This document shows positions 36,838-45,748 of a DNA stretch of 64,000 nucleotides, one piece after another. Each line of letters begins with the position of its first letter. Position 1 is the stretch's first letter. The position numbers and the translations under genes are program-made. The notes beneath the pieces were generated by a model that was not told the DNA's origin, did no database searches, and saw only the letters and a list, made by a program, of their open reading frames with translations. The stretch comes from Pseudomonas lactis (lineage in GTDB: Bacteria > Pseudomonadota > Gammaproteobacteria > Pseudomonadales > Pseudomonadaceae), in assembly GCF_001439845.1 (NCBI RefSeq), contig NZ_JYLO01000003.1, positions 372,001 to 436,000 on the forward strand. The letters run 5' to 3'.

Positions 36838-38465
36838 GGTGTGCCGATCTCGATATCACCCAGCAGCGCGAAGCCCTCGGCAGTCCAGCGAAAGTTCTTC
36901 ACCTTCGGCGACGTTGCCGCCTGCCACACGCGCTCGTACACCGGGAACGCCGAGCTTTCGTCGATCAGAAGGTCCTGCAGGTCGCCATAGGCGGCGGCAC
37001 GCTGTGCGCCTTGGGTGGCCGTAATGCCGGCATCGAACAAGCCCTTGGCTTTTTCCAGGGTGGCCGGTTCGTAGGTGTTAGTGGCCACGGTGGAACTGTT
37101 GGCGCTACGCGGATCGAGGATGGTTTGCAGGATGATCGGGTCAGCGCGAGTCATGTAGTTGATGGTCAGGTCGTAGTTGCCGGCGGAGTTGTTGGCCACC
37201 CATTCGGCGCGGGTCACCACGCTGAGCTTCAGTTCGATGCCGACCTTGCGCAGTTGGTCCTGGATCAGCACGTCACCCGCGGTTTCGGCCGGGCTGATGT
37301 TGTAGCTCAGGCTCAGACGCTTGCCGTTTTTGCTGCGGTAACCGTCCGCGCCCTTGGCCCAGCCGGCTTGATCCAACAGTTTTTCGGCAGCTGCCGGGTC
37401 GTAGCCGAGCTTGCTGCCCTGGCTTTTGAAGTAAGGCGTGGTCACGTCAAAGATGCCATCCACCACTGGGAACTCGGCGTTATATACGGTGCTGGCGTAG
37501 CTCTTGCGGTCGATGGACTTCTGCACGGCCAGGCGCACTTGTTGATCGGCGAGGATGCGCTCGCCACGGGTGTTGGGGTACAGATTCAGCGCCGGGCCCG
37601 GCAGCGAGCGGCTCTGGATGGTCGCGCCCTTGGACTGGAACAGCTTGAGGTCGACCTCCGAAAACGGGTTGCGTGGCCACAGGATGTCGGCCTTGCCCTG
37701 CAAAAACAGGCCGTTGCGCACGCTCTCTTCGGGGATGTAGCTGATGTCGACGGCGTCCAGGTGTGCCTCACCCGGGTTCTTCATATTCGCCGAGGGCCAC
37801 GCGTAACCCTTGCGTTTTGTCAGGCGCGCGCCGACTTCCGGGGTATAGCTGGCCAGCACAAACGGCCCGGTACCGATGATCTTGCCCAGAGAGCGTTCCT
37901 TGACCGTGAGTGCATAGGACGCGGGCGCAAGGATTGCCAAGTTGGTGGTAGAAGTGGCTTGTAAAAAGCCCGCGTTGGGTTTAGCCAGTACCAGCTTGAC
38001 GGTGAAGTCGTCGACCACTTCGGCGTGGTCATAACCTGCCAGGTAGGTGGCGCCGAAGGTCGCTGGCAGTTGGGTGGCCAGTGCCTTGTCGCTGTCGAAC
38101 GCGGTTTTTACCGCGTTTGCGTCGAAGCGCTCGCCGTTGCTGAACGTCACGTTGTCGCGCAAGTGAAAGGTGTAGGTCAGCGCGTCGTCACTGATCTCCC
38201 AGCTCTTGGCCAGCCAGGGGATGATCTTGCCGGTTGCCGGGTCCTGGTCGGTGAGCGACTCGGCGACATTGCGCAGCAGAACGCGGTGTTCCAGCCAGTA
38301 CACCTGGAATGGGTCGACGCTGACCAGGGTGGTGTTGTCGCCAAAAAATGCAATGTTCAGGGTTTTGTTCGCTTGCGCCTGGTCACCCGAAGGTGAGCAG
38401 GCGGCCAGGCTGATCGCCAGGGCGCAGGGGGCCAGCAGACGGCTCATCAAGTTGGAGGTGTTCAA
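36834..38465 (-). CDS. ABC substrate-binding lipoprotein (SBP family 5)
   Basis: 543 residues with a lipoprotein signal (LAISLAACSPSGD, lipid Cys near residue 23) and a dipeptide/nickel-type SBP_bac_5 fold (LAKSWEISDDALTYTFHLRDNVTFSNGE). It is the first intact gene of the importer operon. Family members bind oligopeptides, nickel chelates or peptide-like siderophores. The relic of an outer-membrane protein just upstream suggests a receptor-dependent, xenosiderophore-type substrate; this is an inference. Confidence 0.88.
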   Translation of the reverse strand: MNTSNLMSRLLAPCALAISLAACSPSGDQAQANKTLNIAFFGDNTTLVSVDPFQVYWLEHRVLLRNVAESLTDQDPATGKIIPWLAKSWEISDDALTYTFHLRDNVTFSNGERFDANAVKTAFDSDKALATQLPATFGATYLAGYDHAEVVDDFTVKLVLAKPNAGFLQATSTTNLAILAPASYALTVKERSLGKIIGTGPFVLASYTPEVGARLTKRKGYAWPSANMKNPGEAHLDAVDISYIPEESVRNGLFLQGKADILWPRNPFSEVDLKLFQSKGATIQSRSLPGPALNLYPNTRGERILADQQVRLAVQKSIDRKSYASTVYNAEFPVVDGIFDVTTPYFKSQGSKLGYDPAAAEKLLDQAGWAKGADGYRSKNGKRLSLSYNISPAETAGDVLIQDQLRKVGIELKLSVVTRAEWVANNSAGNYDLTINYMTRADPIILQTILDPRSANSSTVATNTYEPATLEKAKGLFDAGITATQGAQRAAAYGDLQDLLIDESSAFPVYERVWQAATSPKVKNFRWTAEGFALLGDIEIGTP

Positions 38466-38492
38466 TGGGGTGCCCTCGTTTGGCGATGTGAA

Positions 38493-38676
38493 TCAGAAGT
38501 CGTAGGCCAGCTTGGTGTAGTCGCGGTCCTTGAGGTTGTTCAGCGGGTAGTAGTCGTCAGGAAACACCTCCGGCACCGCCGCGCGGCCGGTGGGCGGGTA
38601 CCGCCGCCAGCAGCGAACTGGTCAACAGCGACAGGTGGAATTTTTTCAGCGGGGCGGGATGAGAAATATCGGGCAT
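38493..38676 (-). pseudogene. Internally deleted outer-membrane receptor gene (signal peptide joined to last strand)
   Basis: Reading from ATG 38676 gives MPDISHPAPLKKFHLSLLTS and on to LLAAVPA, a good signal peptide. That frame soon stops, while the shifted frame gives FPDDYYPLNNLKDRDYTKL and ends AYDF-stop, with the terminal aromatic residue of a beta-barrel protein. A large internal deletion has evidently fused the ends of one gene. It stands 27 bp upstream of the binding-protein gene, where a TonB-dependent receptor (cf. SppR, PA2057) would be expected. The receptor identity is inferred. Confidence 0.65.
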
Positions 38677-38936
38677 ATCGAGAGAGATCCATGTCGGGGG
38701 TACGTCCTCCGCCAGGCATGGGGTCGGTCTGTGAAGTGAAGATATCTCTATAAAAAACTGCGGGGAAAGTCTTTTTTAGAATAAGCTAATTATTAGATAT
38801 TGTTATCTTGTGGTTTTATAAGATCACCTATTTTTATTACCCGGCTGGCGCGGCGTGTCGGCTCGCCGTTGGATGTGCTCGACGTCATCGCCTGTCATAA
38901 TCCACCCGTCTCACTCCTAAACCCCACACGGAGTCC
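38677..38936. other. Intergenic region, AT-rich, shared promoters
   Basis: About 260 bp between the receptor relic and the divergent exporter. Positions 38740-38830 are strongly AT-rich (AATAAGCTAATTATTAG, an AATAA-N5-TTATT inverted repeat) and probably hold the old receptor/importer promoter. No gene is seen. Confidence 0.5.
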
Positions 38937-40754
38937 ATGCCATTGATGGTGCTGTTCAATCGATTGAGCGCGTTTTCCATCCAGGCGCGCAGGGCACTGA
39001 AGCTGGTCTGGGGGACGTCGCGCCCCTTATTCATAGGCCTGCTGCTGGCCACCATCGTTGCAGGTCTGTTGCCTGCGCTGGCTGCCTGGATCGGCCAGCG
39101 TATTGTCGATGGCGTGGTGCATGCGATGCAGATTCATGCAGCTGGCAGCCAGGCACCCGTGTGGCCAGTGATGCAATACGTGCTGGCCGAGGCGGGCGTG
39201 TTGGGGCTGCTGGCCGCCGCTCAGCGTGCGTTGTCAATGCAGCAATCGTTGCTGCGGGTGCAGTTGGGGGTGAAGGTCAACCTGATGATTCTGGAGAAGG
39301 CCCAGACCCTCTCGCTCACGCAATTTGAAGACGCCGAGTTCCACGACAAGCTGGTGCGCGTGCGCCAGGGCGCGTCGACACGGCCGCTGAGCCTGGTCAC
39401 CAAGGGCCTGGGGTTGGTGCAGAACCTGATCTCGCTGGTCAGCTTTGCCGTGTTGTTAGTGCACTTTTCGCCGTGGGCGCTGGTGATTCTGGTGGTCGGC
39501 GCCTTACCGGTTTTCTTCGCCGAGACGCATTTCTCGGGCAATGCGTTTCGCCTGTTCCACCGGCGTGCGCCGGAGACCCGTCAGCAGAATTACCTGGAAT
39601 CGCTGCTGTCCCACGAGACCCATGCCAAAGAGGTCAAGCTGTTCGGGCTGGCGCCGCTGTTCCTCAAGCGCTACCGCGACAACGCCCGACGCTTGTACGC
39701 CGAAGACCGCCAGTTGACGGTGCGCCGGGATGCCTGGGGCTTTGCCCTGGGCCTGCTGGGCACCGCGGCGTTTTATGTGGCTTACGCCTGGGTGGTGCTG
39801 GACACCGTGCGCGGCCAGACCAGCCTGGGGCAGATGACCATGTACATCGTGCTGTTCAAGCAAGGGCAAAGCGCGATCACCGCCAGCCTCAGCGCGATTG
39901 CCGGCCTGTATGACGACAGTCTGTTTCTCTCAGATCTTTATGAGTACCTGCTAACCCCAGTGGTCGTGCCGAGTGGCCGGCTTACCCAGGGCGCGCGTCC
40001 CGGCGACGGTCTGCGTTGCGAGCACGTGGGGTTCAGTTACCCCGGCGCTGAGGGGCCGGCATTGACTGACATCAACCTGCACTTGGCGCCGGGGCAAAGC
40101 CTGGCCCTGGTGGGCGAGAATGGCTCGGGCAAAACCAGCCTGATCAAACTGCTCACGCGCCTGTATACCCCGCACGAGGGGCGTATTCTGCTGGATGGCA
40201 GCGACTTGCAAGACTGGGATGAACAGACACTGCGCCAGCGCATTGGGGTGATTTTCCAGGATTACATCCGCTACCAGATGACCGTCGGCGAGAACCTTGG
40301 CGTGGGTGACGTCGATGCGCTGAACGACGAGGCGCGTTGGCGCAAGGCTGCAACCCAGGGGGTGGCCGCCGGGTTCATCGAACGCCTGAGCAAGACCTAC
40401 GGCACACCGTTAGGGCGCTGGCTTGGCGGCCAGGAGTTGTCGGGTGGGCAATGGCAGAAGGTTGGGTTGTCACGCGCATATATGCGCCAGGAGGCGGATC
40501 TGCTGATTCTTGACGAGCCGACGGCGGCGCTGGACGCCGGCGCCGAGGCGGCGGTGTTCGAGCACTTTCGCGAACACGCCAAGGGCCGCATGACGTTGTT
40601 GATTTCCCATCGATTCTCCAGCGTGCGCAATGCCGACCACATCATCGTGCTGGACGGCGGGCGAATCCTGGAGGAGGGCAGTCATCACCAACTGATGGCG
40701 GCGGGTGGATGCTATGCCGAGTTGTTCGATGTTCAGGCGCGGGGGTATCGCTAG
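38937..40754 (+). CDS. ABC exporter, fused membrane and ATPase domains
   Basis: 605 residues: an N-terminal exporter-type membrane domain (about 1-335, six helices) and a C-terminal ABC cassette (Walker A GENGSGKTS, signature LSGGQWQKV, Walker B LLILDEPTAALD, switch ISHRF). CGGAG precedes the ATG. No maturation peptidase domain is present. It diverges from the importer operon. Substrates of such half-transporters include lipids, peptides and siderophores; nothing nearby decides. Confidence 0.85.
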   Translation: MPLMVLFNRLSAFSIQARRALKLVWGTSRPLFIGLLLATIVAGLLPALAAWIGQRIVDGVVHAMQIHAAGSQAPVWPVMQYVLAEAGVLGLLAAAQRALSMQQSLLRVQLGVKVNLMILEKAQTLSLTQFEDAEFHDKLVRVRQGASTRPLSLVTKGLGLVQNLISLVSFAVLLVHFSPWALVILVVGALPVFFAETHFSGNAFRLFHRRAPETRQQNYLESLLSHETHAKEVKLFGLAPLFLKRYRDNARRLYAEDRQLTVRRDAWGFALGLLGTAAFYVAYAWVVLDTVRGQTSLGQMTMYIVLFKQGQSAITASLSAIAGLYDDSLFLSDLYEYLLTPVVVPSGRLTQGARPGDGLRCEHVGFSYPGAEGPALTDINLHLAPGQSLALVGENGSGKTSLIKLLTRLYTPHEGRILLDGSDLQDWDEQTLRQRIGVIFQDYIRYQMTVGENLGVGDVDALNDEARWRKAATQGVAAGFIERLSKTYGTPLGRWLGGQELSGGQWQKVGLSRAYMRQEADLLILDEPTAALDAGAEAAVFEHFREHAKGRMTLLISHRFSSVRNADHIIVLDGGRILEEGSHHQLMAAGGCYAELFDVQARGYR

Positions 40755-40871
40755 GTCCCGAGCGCCACGCCCGACTATACCTCCAGGGTATCCCTCCAGA
40801 CTTTATCCATATTGGACGCCCCCCTACCCAAGCGTCAGCCTGAGCCCAATAACGATAAAAGAGTCGCGACC

Positions 40872-41819
40872 ATGACCGTGCTATTGAGTGAGCGCAGCCA
40901 GATTTTCCAGGGCGCCGATGCCTACGCGGTGTCGGACTACGTCAACCAGCATGTGGGCAGCCACTGCATTCGCCTGCCTCCCAGGGGCCAGCCCCGGGCA
41001 AGTATCAGCCATCGCACCTTCGCCAGCCTGGACCTGTGCCGCATCAGCTACGGCGCACCGGTGCGGGTCACGTCGGTGGCGCTGGAGACCATCTACCACC
41101 TGCAGATCCTCTTGAGCGGGCATTGCCGCTCCAACTCCCGTGGCGAGGATGATGTGTTCGGGCCGGGGGAAATCCTGCTGATCAATCCGGACGACCCGGT
41201 AGACCTGACCTATTCCGCCGACTGCGAAAAATTCATCATCAAACTGCCGGTGCGCCTGCTGGAAAACGCCTGCCTGGAGCAGCACTGGAGCCTGCCGCGG
41301 GCGGGGGTCCGCTTCACGACGGCCCGCCACGCGCTCAGTGAAATGGGCGGCTTCCTGCCGTTGCTCGGGTTGATCTGCCATGAGGCGGAAAACGCTGCCG
41401 AGCCCCACATGCAAGGCCTGTACGAACGCATCGTGGCCAACAAGCTGCTGGCATTGCTGGGCAGCAATGTGTCGCGGGTGCCCCCCCGGGCTGCCCACGG
41501 CGGTGGGTTTGAAGCGGTGCACGAATTTATCCAGCAGCACCTGGGCGATGACATCAGCGTCGAGCAGTTGATGGCCGTGGCCAACGTCAGTGAACGTTCG
41601 CTGTACAGCCTGTTTGAGCGCCAGGTGGGGCTGTCGCCGCGCGATTACGTACGCCGCTGCAAGCTCGAACGCGTACATGCACGCTTGCAACTAAGCAGCA
41701 CGCGCAGCGTGACCGAGGTGGCTTTGGACCATGGGTTCATGCACCTGGGGCGGTTTTCCGAAGCCTATCGCAAACGCTTCGGCGAACTGCCGTCGCAGAC
41801 CTGGAAACGCCATCGTTAA
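40872..41819 (+). CDS. benR: BenR, AraC/XylS-family activator of the benzoate operon
   Basis: 315 residues from ATG 40872; the frame opens 20 codons earlier but that part is not conserved in my memory of BenR. It begins MTVLLSERSQIFQGADAYAV, typical of BenR/XylS. The C-terminal AraC domain has both HTHs (VEQLMAVANVSERSLYSLFERQ; VTEVALDHGFMHLGRFSEAY). It responds to benzoate and activates benABCD; its probable operator begins 7 bp past its own stop codon. Confidence 0.9.
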   Translation: MTVLLSERSQIFQGADAYAVSDYVNQHVGSHCIRLPPRGQPRASISHRTFASLDLCRISYGAPVRVTSVALETIYHLQILLSGHCRSNSRGEDDVFGPGEILLINPDDPVDLTYSADCEKFIIKLPVRLLENACLEQHWSLPRAGVRFTTARHALSEMGGFLPLLGLICHEAENAAEPHMQGLYERIVANKLLALLGSNVSRVPPRAAHGGGFEAVHEFIQQHLGDDISVEQLMAVANVSERSLYSLFERQVGLSPRDYVRRCKLERVHARLQLSSTRSVTEVALDHGFMHLGRFSEAYRKRFGELPSQTWKRHR

Positions 41820-41825
41820 GCGACG

Positions 41826-41861
41826 TGCGCCTGGCGGATAGCGATGTGCAGGCAGCGGATA
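41826..41861 (+). promoter_or_regulatory. Double BenR/XylS operator of benA
   Basis: TGCG-N6-GGATA at 41826-41840 and TGCA-N6-GGATA at 41847-41861 are direct repeats 21 bp apart. This is the known XylS/BenR architecture TGCA-N6-GGNTA-N6-TGCA-N6-GGNTA, with one mismatch in the distal box. The proximal box would overlap the -35 region of the benA promoter, 65 bp before the start codon. Confidence 0.85.
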
Positions 41862-41926
41862 TTGACGGGCAGGGCGAGCACGTACGGTGAGGGCGCCTGA
41901 TACAAGAACAACGGAGGGCCCGCCCC

Positions 41927-43303
41927 ATGATCAGTACACTCGACCGACTCGCCTGCCAATTGCGCGAGTCCGTACAGGAAGACCCCGCCACTGGGGTGTT
42001 CCGCTGCCGCCGCGACATCTTCACCGACCCCGACCTGTTTGCCCTGGAGATGAAACACATCTTCGAAGGCGGCTGGATCTACCTGGCCCATGAAAGCCAG
42101 GTGCCGCAGATCAACGATTACTTCACCACCTGGATCGGCCGCCAGCCGGTGGTCATCACCCGTGACAAGCACGGCGCGCTGCATGGCCTGGTCAACGCCT
42201 GCGCGCATCGCGGCGCCATGTTGTGCCGGCGCAAACAAGGCAACAAGGGCTCATTCACTTGCCCCTTCCATGGCTGGACGTTCAGCAACGCCGGCAAGCT
42301 GCTCAAGGTAAAGGACGCAAAGACCGGCGCCTACCCGGACAGCTTCGACTGCGACGGCTCCCATGACCTCAAGCGCCTGGCGCGCTTTGAAAACTACCGC
42401 GGTTTCCTGTTCGCCAGCCTCAGCGATGCGGTGCCGGAACTCAGCGATTACTTGGGTGAAACCCGCGTCATCATCGACCAGATGGTCGACCAGGCCCCTT
42501 TGGGCCTGGAGGTGCTGCGCGGCAGCTCTTCCTATGTCTATGACGGCAACTGGAAGCTGCAAATCGAAAACGGCGCCGACGGTTACCACGTCAGCTCCGT
42601 GCACTGGAACTACTCGGCGACCATGGGCCGGCGCAACTACGACGCCGAAGGCACGCGCACCGTCGACGCCAATGGCTGGTCGAAAAGCCTGGGCGGCGTC
42701 TACGCCTTCGACCACGGGCATATCCTGCTGTGGACGCGCCTGCTTAACCCCCAAGTGCGCCCGGTGCACGCTCACCGCGAGGCCTTGGCCGAACGCCTGG
42801 GCCAAGCGCGCGCCGACTTTATCGTCGACCAGACCCGCAACCTCTGTCTCTACCCCAATGTGTACCTGATGGACCAGTTCTCGACCCAGATCCGCGTGGT
42901 GCGGCCCCTCGCCGTGGATAAAACCGAAGTGACAATCTATTGCATGGCGCCCATCGGCGAAAGCGCCCAGGAGCGCGCCACGCGGATTCGCCAGTACGAA
43001 GACTTCTTCAATGTCAGCGGCATGGGCACCCCGGATGACCTCGAGGAGTTCCGCGCCTGCCAGACCGGTTACCAGGGCGCGAGCACCCTGTGGAATGACT
43101 TGAGCCGTGGCGCCAAGCAGTGGGTCGAGGGTGCGGACGAAAATGCCTTGGCCATGGGTATGCAACCGCAGCTCAGCGGGGTCAAGACCGAGGACGAGGG
43201 CTTGTTTGTGCGCCAGCATGCGCACTGGGCCCAAAGCCTGCAGCGTGCAATCGAGCGCGAACAGCAAGGGCTGATAGCCAGCGACTGTGAGGTGCTGCCA
43301 TGA
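41927..43303 (+). CDS. benA: Benzoate 1,2-dioxygenase large (alpha) subunit
   Basis: A 458-residue Rieske oxygenase. The [2Fe-2S] ligands are Cys92/His94 (CAHRG) and Cys112/His115 (CPFHGW). The catalytic iron site segment NWKLQIENGADGYHVSSVHW provides the bridging Asp and the His pair. GGAGG stands 8 nt before the ATG. It dihydroxylates benzoate at C1/C2 together with BenB and BenC. Neighbours (BenR, BenD) support benzoate rather than anthranilate or toluate as the substrate. Confidence 0.93.
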   Translation: MISTLDRLACQLRESVQEDPATGVFRCRRDIFTDPDLFALEMKHIFEGGWIYLAHESQVPQINDYFTTWIGRQPVVITRDKHGALHGLVNACAHRGAMLCRRKQGNKGSFTCPFHGWTFSNAGKLLKVKDAKTGAYPDSFDCDGSHDLKRLARFENYRGFLFASLSDAVPELSDYLGETRVIIDQMVDQAPLGLEVLRGSSSYVYDGNWKLQIENGADGYHVSSVHWNYSATMGRRNYDAEGTRTVDANGWSKSLGGVYAFDHGHILLWTRLLNPQVRPVHAHREALAERLGQARADFIVDQTRNLCLYPNVYLMDQFSTQIRVVRPLAVDKTEVTIYCMAPIGESAQERATRIRQYEDFFNVSGMGTPDDLEEFRACQTGYQGASTLWNDLSRGAKQWVEGADENALAMGMQPQLSGVKTEDEGLFVRQHAHWAQSLQRAIEREQQGLIASDCEVLP

Positions 43304-43788
43304 GCCTTGCCCGGGACCACCTGCTGGATTTTCTTTACCGTGAAGCGCGCCTGCTCGACGACCGCCAATGGGATGACTGGCTGGCCTGCTATTCGCCCAA
43401 GGCCGAGTTCTGGATGCCCGCCTGGGACGATCACGACACTCTTACCGAAGACCCGCAGCGCGAAATCTCGCTGATCTACTACCCCAACCGTGACGGCCTG
43501 GAAGACCGCATCTTTCGCATCAAGACTGAGCGCTCCAGTGCCAGCACGCCCGAGCCGCGCACCGTGCACATGCTGTGCAACCTCGAAGTGCTGGCCGACG
43601 ACGGCGCGCAGGTGGACCTGCGTTTCAACTGGCACACCCTCAGCCACCGCTACAAAACCACCGACAGTTATTTCGGTACCTCCTTCTATCGCCTCGACAT
43701 CCGTGCCGAGCAGCCGCTGATAACGCGCAAGAAGGTGGTGCTGAAAAACGATTACATCCACCAGGTCATCGACATCTACCATATCTGA
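43300..43788 (+). CDS. benB: Benzoate 1,2-dioxygenase small (beta) subunit
   Basis: 162 residues of the ring-hydroxylating beta-subunit (NTF2-like) family, normal length. It begins MSLARDHLLDFLYREARLLD and its ATG overlaps the benA stop. It has no cofactor and builds the alpha3beta3 hexamer. Confidence 0.93.
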   Translation: MSLARDHLLDFLYREARLLDDRQWDDWLACYSPKAEFWMPAWDDHDTLTEDPQREISLIYYPNRDGLEDRIFRIKTERSSASTPEPRTVHMLCNLEVLADDGAQVDLRFNWHTLSHRYKTTDSYFGTSFYRLDIRAEQPLITRKKVVLKNDYIHQVIDIYHI

Positions 43789-43798
43789 GGACACCGCC

Positions 43799-44821
43799 AT
43801 GACGTATGCCATCGCCTTGAACTTCGAGGATGGAGTGACCCGCTTCATCGACTGCAAGGTGGGAGAAAAGGTGCTCGATGCGGCCTTCCGCCAACGCATC
43901 AACCTGCCCATGGACTGCTCGGACGGCGTGTGTGGCACCTGCAAATGCCGCTGTGAAACCGGCGCCTACGACCTGGGCGACGACTTTATCGACGACGCCC
44001 TGAGCGCCGACGAAGCGCAGGCGCGCCGGGTGCTGACCTGCCAAATGGTGCCGCAGTCCGACTGCGTGATCGCCGTGCCGGTGCCGTCCAGCGCCTGCAA
44101 GACCGGCACCACGCACTTTGCCGCGACGCTGGCCGGCATCACCCGACATGCCGATGCGGCGCTGGAGGTGAGTTTCGAACTGGACCAGGCGCCGGTATTC
44201 CTGCCCGGCCAGTACGTGAATATCAGCGTGCCCGACAGTGGGCAGACTCGTGCTTACTCCTTCAGCAGTCCCCCGGGCGACCCGCGCGCCAGCTTCCTGA
44301 TCAAGCACGTGCCCGGCGGGTTGATGAGCGGTTGGCTCGAGCGCGCCCAGCCGGGCGACAGCGTGGCGATCACCGGCCCACTGGGGAGTTTCTACCTGCG
44401 TGAGGTGGCGCGGCCGCTGCTGTTACTGGCCGGTGGTACCGGCCTGGCGCCGTTCCTGTCGATGCTTGAAGTGCTCGCGCAGCGCCAGGAAACCCGCCCG
44501 ATCCGGTTGATCTACGGCGTAACGCGGGATCAGGACCTGGTGATGATTGAGGCGTTGCAGGCTTTTACCGCGCGTTTGCCCGACTTCAACCTGGTGACCT
44601 GCGTGGCTGATCCGCACACCACTCACCCGCGCCAGGGCTATGTGACCCAGCACATGGCCGACGAAGCCCTCAATGGCGGCGATGTCGACGTGTACCTGTG
44701 CGGCCCGCCGCCGATGGTCGATGCGGTGCGCGAGCACTTCAAGCAGCAAAGCGTGACCCCGGCCAGCTTCCATTACGAGAAATTCACCCCTAACGCCGTC
44801 GCCACGTGCGATGCCGCCTGA
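43799..44821 (+). CDS. benC: Benzoate dioxygenase electron-transfer component (ferredoxin reductase)
   Basis: 340 residues. An N-terminal plant-type [2Fe-2S] ferredoxin domain has ligands Cys40, Cys45, Cys48 and Cys81. An FAD domain (RAYSFSSPPG) and an NADH domain (LLLAGGTGLAPFLSML, CGPPPMVDAV) follow. It passes electrons from NADH to BenAB. GAGG precedes the ATG, 10 nt after benB. Confidence 0.93.
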   Translation: MTYAIALNFEDGVTRFIDCKVGEKVLDAAFRQRINLPMDCSDGVCGTCKCRCETGAYDLGDDFIDDALSADEAQARRVLTCQMVPQSDCVIAVPVPSSACKTGTTHFAATLAGITRHADAALEVSFELDQAPVFLPGQYVNISVPDSGQTRAYSFSSPPGDPRASFLIKHVPGGLMSGWLERAQPGDSVAITGPLGSFYLREVARPLLLLAGGTGLAPFLSMLEVLAQRQETRPIRLIYGVTRDQDLVMIEALQAFTARLPDFNLVTCVADPHTTHPRQGYVTQHMADEALNGGDVDVYLCGPPPMVDAVREHFKQQSVTPASFHYEKFTPNAVATCDAA

Positions 44822-44831
44822 GGACTGCCGC

Positions 44832-45593
44832 ATGACTCAACGGTTTAACAACAAGGTCGCGCTGGTTACCGGCGCTGCGCAAGGCATCGGCCGACGTGTC
44901 GCCGAACGCTTGCTGGAGGAGGGGGCCTGGCTGGTCGCGGTGGATCGCTCCGAGCTCGTGCATGAATTGCAGCATGAGCGAGCGCTACTGCTGACCGCCG
45001 ACCTGGAACAATACAGCGAGTGCGCACGGGTAATGGCCGCCGCCACGGCGCGTTTCGGGCGCATAGACGTGCTGGTCAATAACGTCGGCGGGACCATCTG
45101 GGCCAAGCCTTTTGAGCATTATGCCGAGGCTGAAATCGAGGCCGAAGTGCGCCGCTCGCTGTTCCCTACGTTGTGGTGCTGCCATTGCGTGCTGCCCTAT
45201 ATGCTGGAGCAGGGCGCGGGCGCGATCGTCAACGTGTCTTCCGTGGCCACGCGCGGGGTCAATCGCGTGCCCTATGGCGCAGCCAAGGGCGGCGTGAATG
45301 CCTTGACGGCCTGCCTGGCCCTGGAGACTGCAGGCAGCGGGATTCGCGTCAACGCCACCGCGCCCGGCGGCACCGAGGCACCGCCACGGCGCATCCCGCG
45401 TAACAGCCACCCGCAGAGCGAGCAAGAGCGTGTGTGGTACCAGCAGATCGTCGACCAGACCCTCGAGAGCAGCTCGATGAAACGCTACGGCAGCATCGAC
45501 GAACAAGCTGGCGCAATTCTGTTCCTGGCCTGCGACGAGGCCTCCTACATCACCGGCGTGACCTTGCCGGTGGGCGGCGGCGACCTCGGCTAA
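44832..45593 (+). CDS. benD: Benzoate cis-diol dehydrogenase
   Basis: 253 residues from ATG 44832 (GAGGAC upstream); an ATG at 44811 would overlap benC and lacks a ribosome site. It is a short-chain dehydrogenase with TGAAQGIG at residues 14-21, the catalytic Ser in NVSSVATRG and YGAAK. It oxidises and decarboxylates the benzoate diol to catechol. No catBCA genes follow, so ring cleavage is encoded elsewhere. Confidence 0.92.
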   Translation: MTQRFNNKVALVTGAAQGIGRRVAERLLEEGAWLVAVDRSELVHELQHERALLLTADLEQYSECARVMAAATARFGRIDVLVNNVGGTIWAKPFEHYAEAEIEAEVRRSLFPTLWCCHCVLPYMLEQGAGAIVNVSSVATRGVNRVPYGAAKGGVNALTACLALETAGSGIRVNATAPGGTEAPPRRIPRNSHPQSEQERVWYQQIVDQTLESSSMKRYGSIDEQAGAILFLACDEASYITGVTLPVGGGDLG

Positions 45594-45748
45594 GGCTTTT
45601 TTCATCAGATGACATGGACTTTCCTTTTCAAACCATTCGAGGCATGCACTCAGGTGTGCCCCAATGGAGCAATCCACTGGAGATGGATGGGTCTTCATGG
45701 TCTATGAAAAGGCAGAAATGATCAGATAAACAGCCTGCCAGACGACCA
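45594..45748. other. Intergenic region benD-mexT, tiny ORF uncertain
   Basis: A 35-codon frame (45613-45720, MDFPFQTIRG...) has no ribosome site. Inverted arms CTTTTCA and TGAAAAG flank most of it, with a loop too long for a terminator. The two flanking genes converge, so a terminator would be expected but none is clear. Confidence 0.35.

Noticed and set aside
38740..38830. Fur box in front of the importer/receptor relic
   Set aside because: The region is AT-rich with a short inverted repeat, but no alignment to the Fur consensus is better than expected for such composition.
45613..45720. 35-codon ORF after benD
   Set aside because: No ribosome site and no recognisable product. It lies between convergent genes and is noted only as uncertain intergenic content.
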